DNA from: Mesorhizobium sp. L-2-11
Lineage (GTDB): Bacteria; Pseudomonadota; Alphaproteobacteria; Rhizobiales; Rhizobiaceae
DNA length: 64,000 nucleotides
Assembly: GCF_016756595.1 (NCBI RefSeq)
Contig: NZ_AP023257.1
Location: 6,154,001 to 6,218,000, forward strand
Reading direction: 5' to 3'
Shown: in pieces, positions 62,188-64,000 of the stretch
Layout: every line of letters starts with the position of its first letter
Numbering within the stretch: the first letter of the stretch is position 1
The notes under the pieces: model-generated
Database searches by the model: none
What the model was told of the DNA's origin: nothing
The model's input: the letters and a program-made list of their open reading frames with translations, nothing else
Translations under genes and position numbers: made by a program

Positions 62188-62360
62188 TCGTGGTTCTCCG
62201 CGCGGCACTGCTGTAGCGGAGCTAAGAGGGAAGCCGGTGCGATGCCGGCGCTGCCCCCGCAACTGTTAGCGGCGAGCCAAGCCCATTGGTGTCACTGAGG
62301 CGAACGGCCTCGGGAAGACGGGCAGAGGCTTTGACCCGCGAGCCAGGAGACCTGCCACGA
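62188..62360 (+). promoter_or_regulatory. Cobalamin riboswitch upstream of metE
   Basis: The conserved core is present: GAGGGAAGCCGGTG, the GCTGCCCCCGCAACTG B12-box-like segment, GGGAAGAC and GACCCGCGAGCCAGGAGACC. The ends pair (TCGTGG/CCACGA, P1). B12 binding should shut off the B12-independent methionine synthase. Confidence 0.92.
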
Positions 62361-62465
62361 CGAACAACGTCCACGGGCGGGGTGTCTCGGTGGCCGCGGT
62401 AGCCTGGCTTCGTGCCGCCTGCTCGCGCGTTCCTTGTCCCCACGCCCCAACCATCGGGGTATGGC

Positions 62466-64000
62466 ATGACTGTCTCTCAACAAATTCCAGTGGCAACGCT
62501 CGGCGTGCCGCGTATCGGTCGACGGCGGGAACTCAAATTCGCGCTTGAAAGCTACTGGTCCGGAAAATCTCCCGCTGCCGACCTGCTCGCGACGGCGAAG
62601 GCGCTACGCGCCGCCAGCTGGAGGGAGCAGCACGATCGCGGCGTGTCGAAAATCCCGTCCAACGATTTCTCGCTTTATGACCATGTGCTCGACACCGTCG
62701 CCATGGTCGGCGCCGTGCCGGCACGATACACCTGGACTGACGGCGAGGTCCCACTCGATACCTATTTCGCCATGGCGCGCGGCAACCAAGATCAGGCCGC
62801 TGATTGCGGACATGCCGGTGACGAGCATGCGGCCAACGGGCATGGCCTTGCCGCGATGGAAATGACCAAATGGTTCGACACCAACTATCACTACATTGTG
62901 CCGGAACTTACCGACGATCAGAGCTTTGCCCTCTCGTCGGCGAAACCGGTCGATCATTTCCTCGAGGCCAAGGCGCTCGGCATCCACACGCGCCCGGTCC
63001 TGCTTGGACCGGTTACCTTTCTCAAGTTGGCGAAGTCACCTGAGGAAGGTTTCAACCCTATCGCGCTCCTGCCACGGCTGCTGCCCGTCTACGAGGAGCT
63101 CCTGCGGAGGCTGAAGCTCGCGGGAGCCGATTGGGTGCAGATCGATGAGCCGGCGCTCGTGGTCGATCTGGTTCCCAATGAACGGGATGCGCTCCAATTC
63201 GCCTACTGCCGGCTGTCAAAAGCAGCACCGGAGTTGAAGATCATGGTCGCTACCTATTTCGGATCGCTGGGAGACAATCTCGAGACCGCAACTTCTCTGC
63301 CCGTGGCGGGACTGCACGTCGATCTCGTGCGCGCTCCAGAGCAGTTGGAGACCGTCGGCCGGCTCGCGCAAAAGGAACTTGTCCTGTCGCTCGGACTGAT
63401 CGACGGCCGCAACGTCTGGCGCGCGAACCTGCCTGCCATACTTGACCGCATCAAGCCGATCGTCGCCGGCTGGCCGTTGGACCGCGTGGAGATCGCCCCG
63501 TCCTGCTCGATGCTGCATGTGCCGATCGACCTGGACATGGAGACGGCACTCGATGCGGACGTGAAATCGTGGCTCGCCTTCGCGGCGCAAAAAACCGACG
63601 AGCTGGTCGTGCTCGCCCGTGCCCTGGCTGAAGGCCGGGACGCGGTCGCCGCCGAACTAGAGGCGTCGGCTGAGGCTGCCGCCGTTCGCGCGACATCCGC
63701 TAAGGTGCATGATCCGCTCGTCGAAGGACGGGTCGCCAGCATCAAGGTCGGCATGACGCGCCGGAAGAGCGCATTCGACGTGCGCTCCAAGCTTCAGGGC
63801 GACACGTTTGGCTTGCCATCCTTCCCCACCACGACGATCGGCTCCTTCCCGCAAACAGCCGAGGTTCGCAAGGCGCGGGCAGCCCATGCCAAGGGCGAGC
63901 TGAGTTACGTCGACTATGAGGCCTTCCTGAAAAAAGAGATAGAAGCCGCCGTTCGCTGGCAAGAAGAGATCGGACTCGACGTGCTGGTCCACGGCGAATT
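62466..64000 (+). CDS. metE: MetE, B12-independent methionine synthase (5' part, runs off window)
   Basis: 511 codons are visible and the gene continues past 64000. The N-terminal domain starts TVSQQIPVATLGVPRIGRRR, with KWFDTNYHYIVPEL and the LLGPVTFLKLAKS motif. The C-terminal catalytic barrel begins around LPSFPTTTIGSFPQTAEVRK. MetE transfers methyl from 5-methyltetrahydropteroyl-triglutamate to homocysteine. ATG at 62466 is chosen because the ATG at 62461 hits a stop after two codons. It lies downstream of a cobalamin riboswitch. Confidence 0.95.
   Translation, partial: MTVSQQIPVATLGVPRIGRRRELKFALESYWSGKSPAADLLATAKALRAASWREQHDRGVSKIPSNDFSLYDHVLDTVAMVGAVPARYTWTDGEVPLDTYFAMARGNQDQAADCGHAGDEHAANGHGLAAMEMTKWFDTNYHYIVPELTDDQSFALSSAKPVDHFLEAKALGIHTRPVLLGPVTFLKLAKSPEEGFNPIALLPRLLPVYEELLRRLKLAGADWVQIDEPALVVDLVPNERDALQFAYCRLSKAAPELKIMVATYFGSLGDNLETATSLPVAGLHVDLVRAPEQLETVGRLAQKELVLSLGLIDGRNVWRANLPAILDRIKPIVAGWPLDRVEIAPSCSMLHVPIDLDMETALDADVKSWLAFAAQKTDELVVLARALAEGRDAVAAELEASAEAAAVRATSAKVHDPLVEGRVASIKVGMTRRKSAFDVRSKLQGDTFGLPSFPTTTIGSFPQTAEVRKARAAHAKGELSYVDYEAFLKKEIEAAVRWQEEIGLDVLVHGE

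Noticed and set aside
1-64000. CRISPR array, rRNA or tRNA genes
   Set aside because: No regularly spaced repeats and no recognisable tRNA or rRNA sequence were seen; a short tRNA could still have been missed by eye.

Overview
The window looks like part of the symbiosis island (an integrative and conjugative element, ICE) of a Mesorhizobium of the M. loti / Lotus type. The evidence is the nodulation genes and their unusual order (nodB apart from nodACIJ-nolO, plus nolL, nodS and two nodD), the nod boxes in front of them, and a transfer and excision cluster (rdfS-traF-transglycosylase-rlxS) like that of ICEMlSym elements. No rRNA, tRNA or CRISPR array was recognised.

Layout. 1-4391: two nested IS66 copies; the inner one carries a perfect 8-bp target duplication. 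4366-7483: a subtilisin-like protease, truncated by IS66, overlapping an AAA+ ATPase at a nine-base G/C run. 7715-11856: relaxase rlxS, a possible oriT, transglycosylase, traF, rdfS and a DUF736 gene, all leftward. 12387-15800: decayed DNA (parB, rpoN and nifQ remnants) with one intact MFS exporter. 15907-19829: nodD1, nodA/nodB remnants, nolL, a degenerate nodA, a nod box and nodD2. 19844-25900: a MocC/IolI-like TIM-barrel gene, LysE exporter, PaiB, nodB with its nod box, a MocR regulator and a lyase pseudogene. 26279-32601: the nodA-nodC-nodI-nodJ-nolO operon behind a nod box. 33165-37821: a group II intron whose reverse transcriptase is split by a serine-recombinase element. 38287-41840: nodS with a nod box, a UbiH-like hydroxylase and a PhyH-like dioxygenase. 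42082-54293: a plasmid/ICE maintenance block (ParB-like, DUF2958, ArdC) whose ardC is split by an 8.8-kb element with three tyrosine recombinases and a small coiled-coil protein (ginABCD, GInt type). Its ginA is in turn split by a third IS66. 54719-64000: omptin-like protease beside a truncated nod box, GNAT, threonine aldolase, AraC regulator, OmpW and a P450 behind a sigma-54-type promoter, a P450 fragment, and metE behind a cobalamin riboswitch.

How it fits together. NodD proteins acting at nod boxes should drive NodA/B/C (lipochitooligosaccharide core), NodS (N-methylation), NolO (carbamoylation), NolL (acetylation of fucose) and NodI/J (export). Four loci keep pieces of the same unit (nodD, nod box, nodA, nodB), each decayed differently. 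This suggests that the split M. loti nod arrangement arose by duplication of an ancestral nodD-nodABC block followed by complementary loss. Three insertions can be resolved to the base from the sequence alone: IS66 in ginA, the serine-recombinase element in the intron ORF, and the GInt in ardC. Each restores an uninterrupted reading frame when removed in silico.
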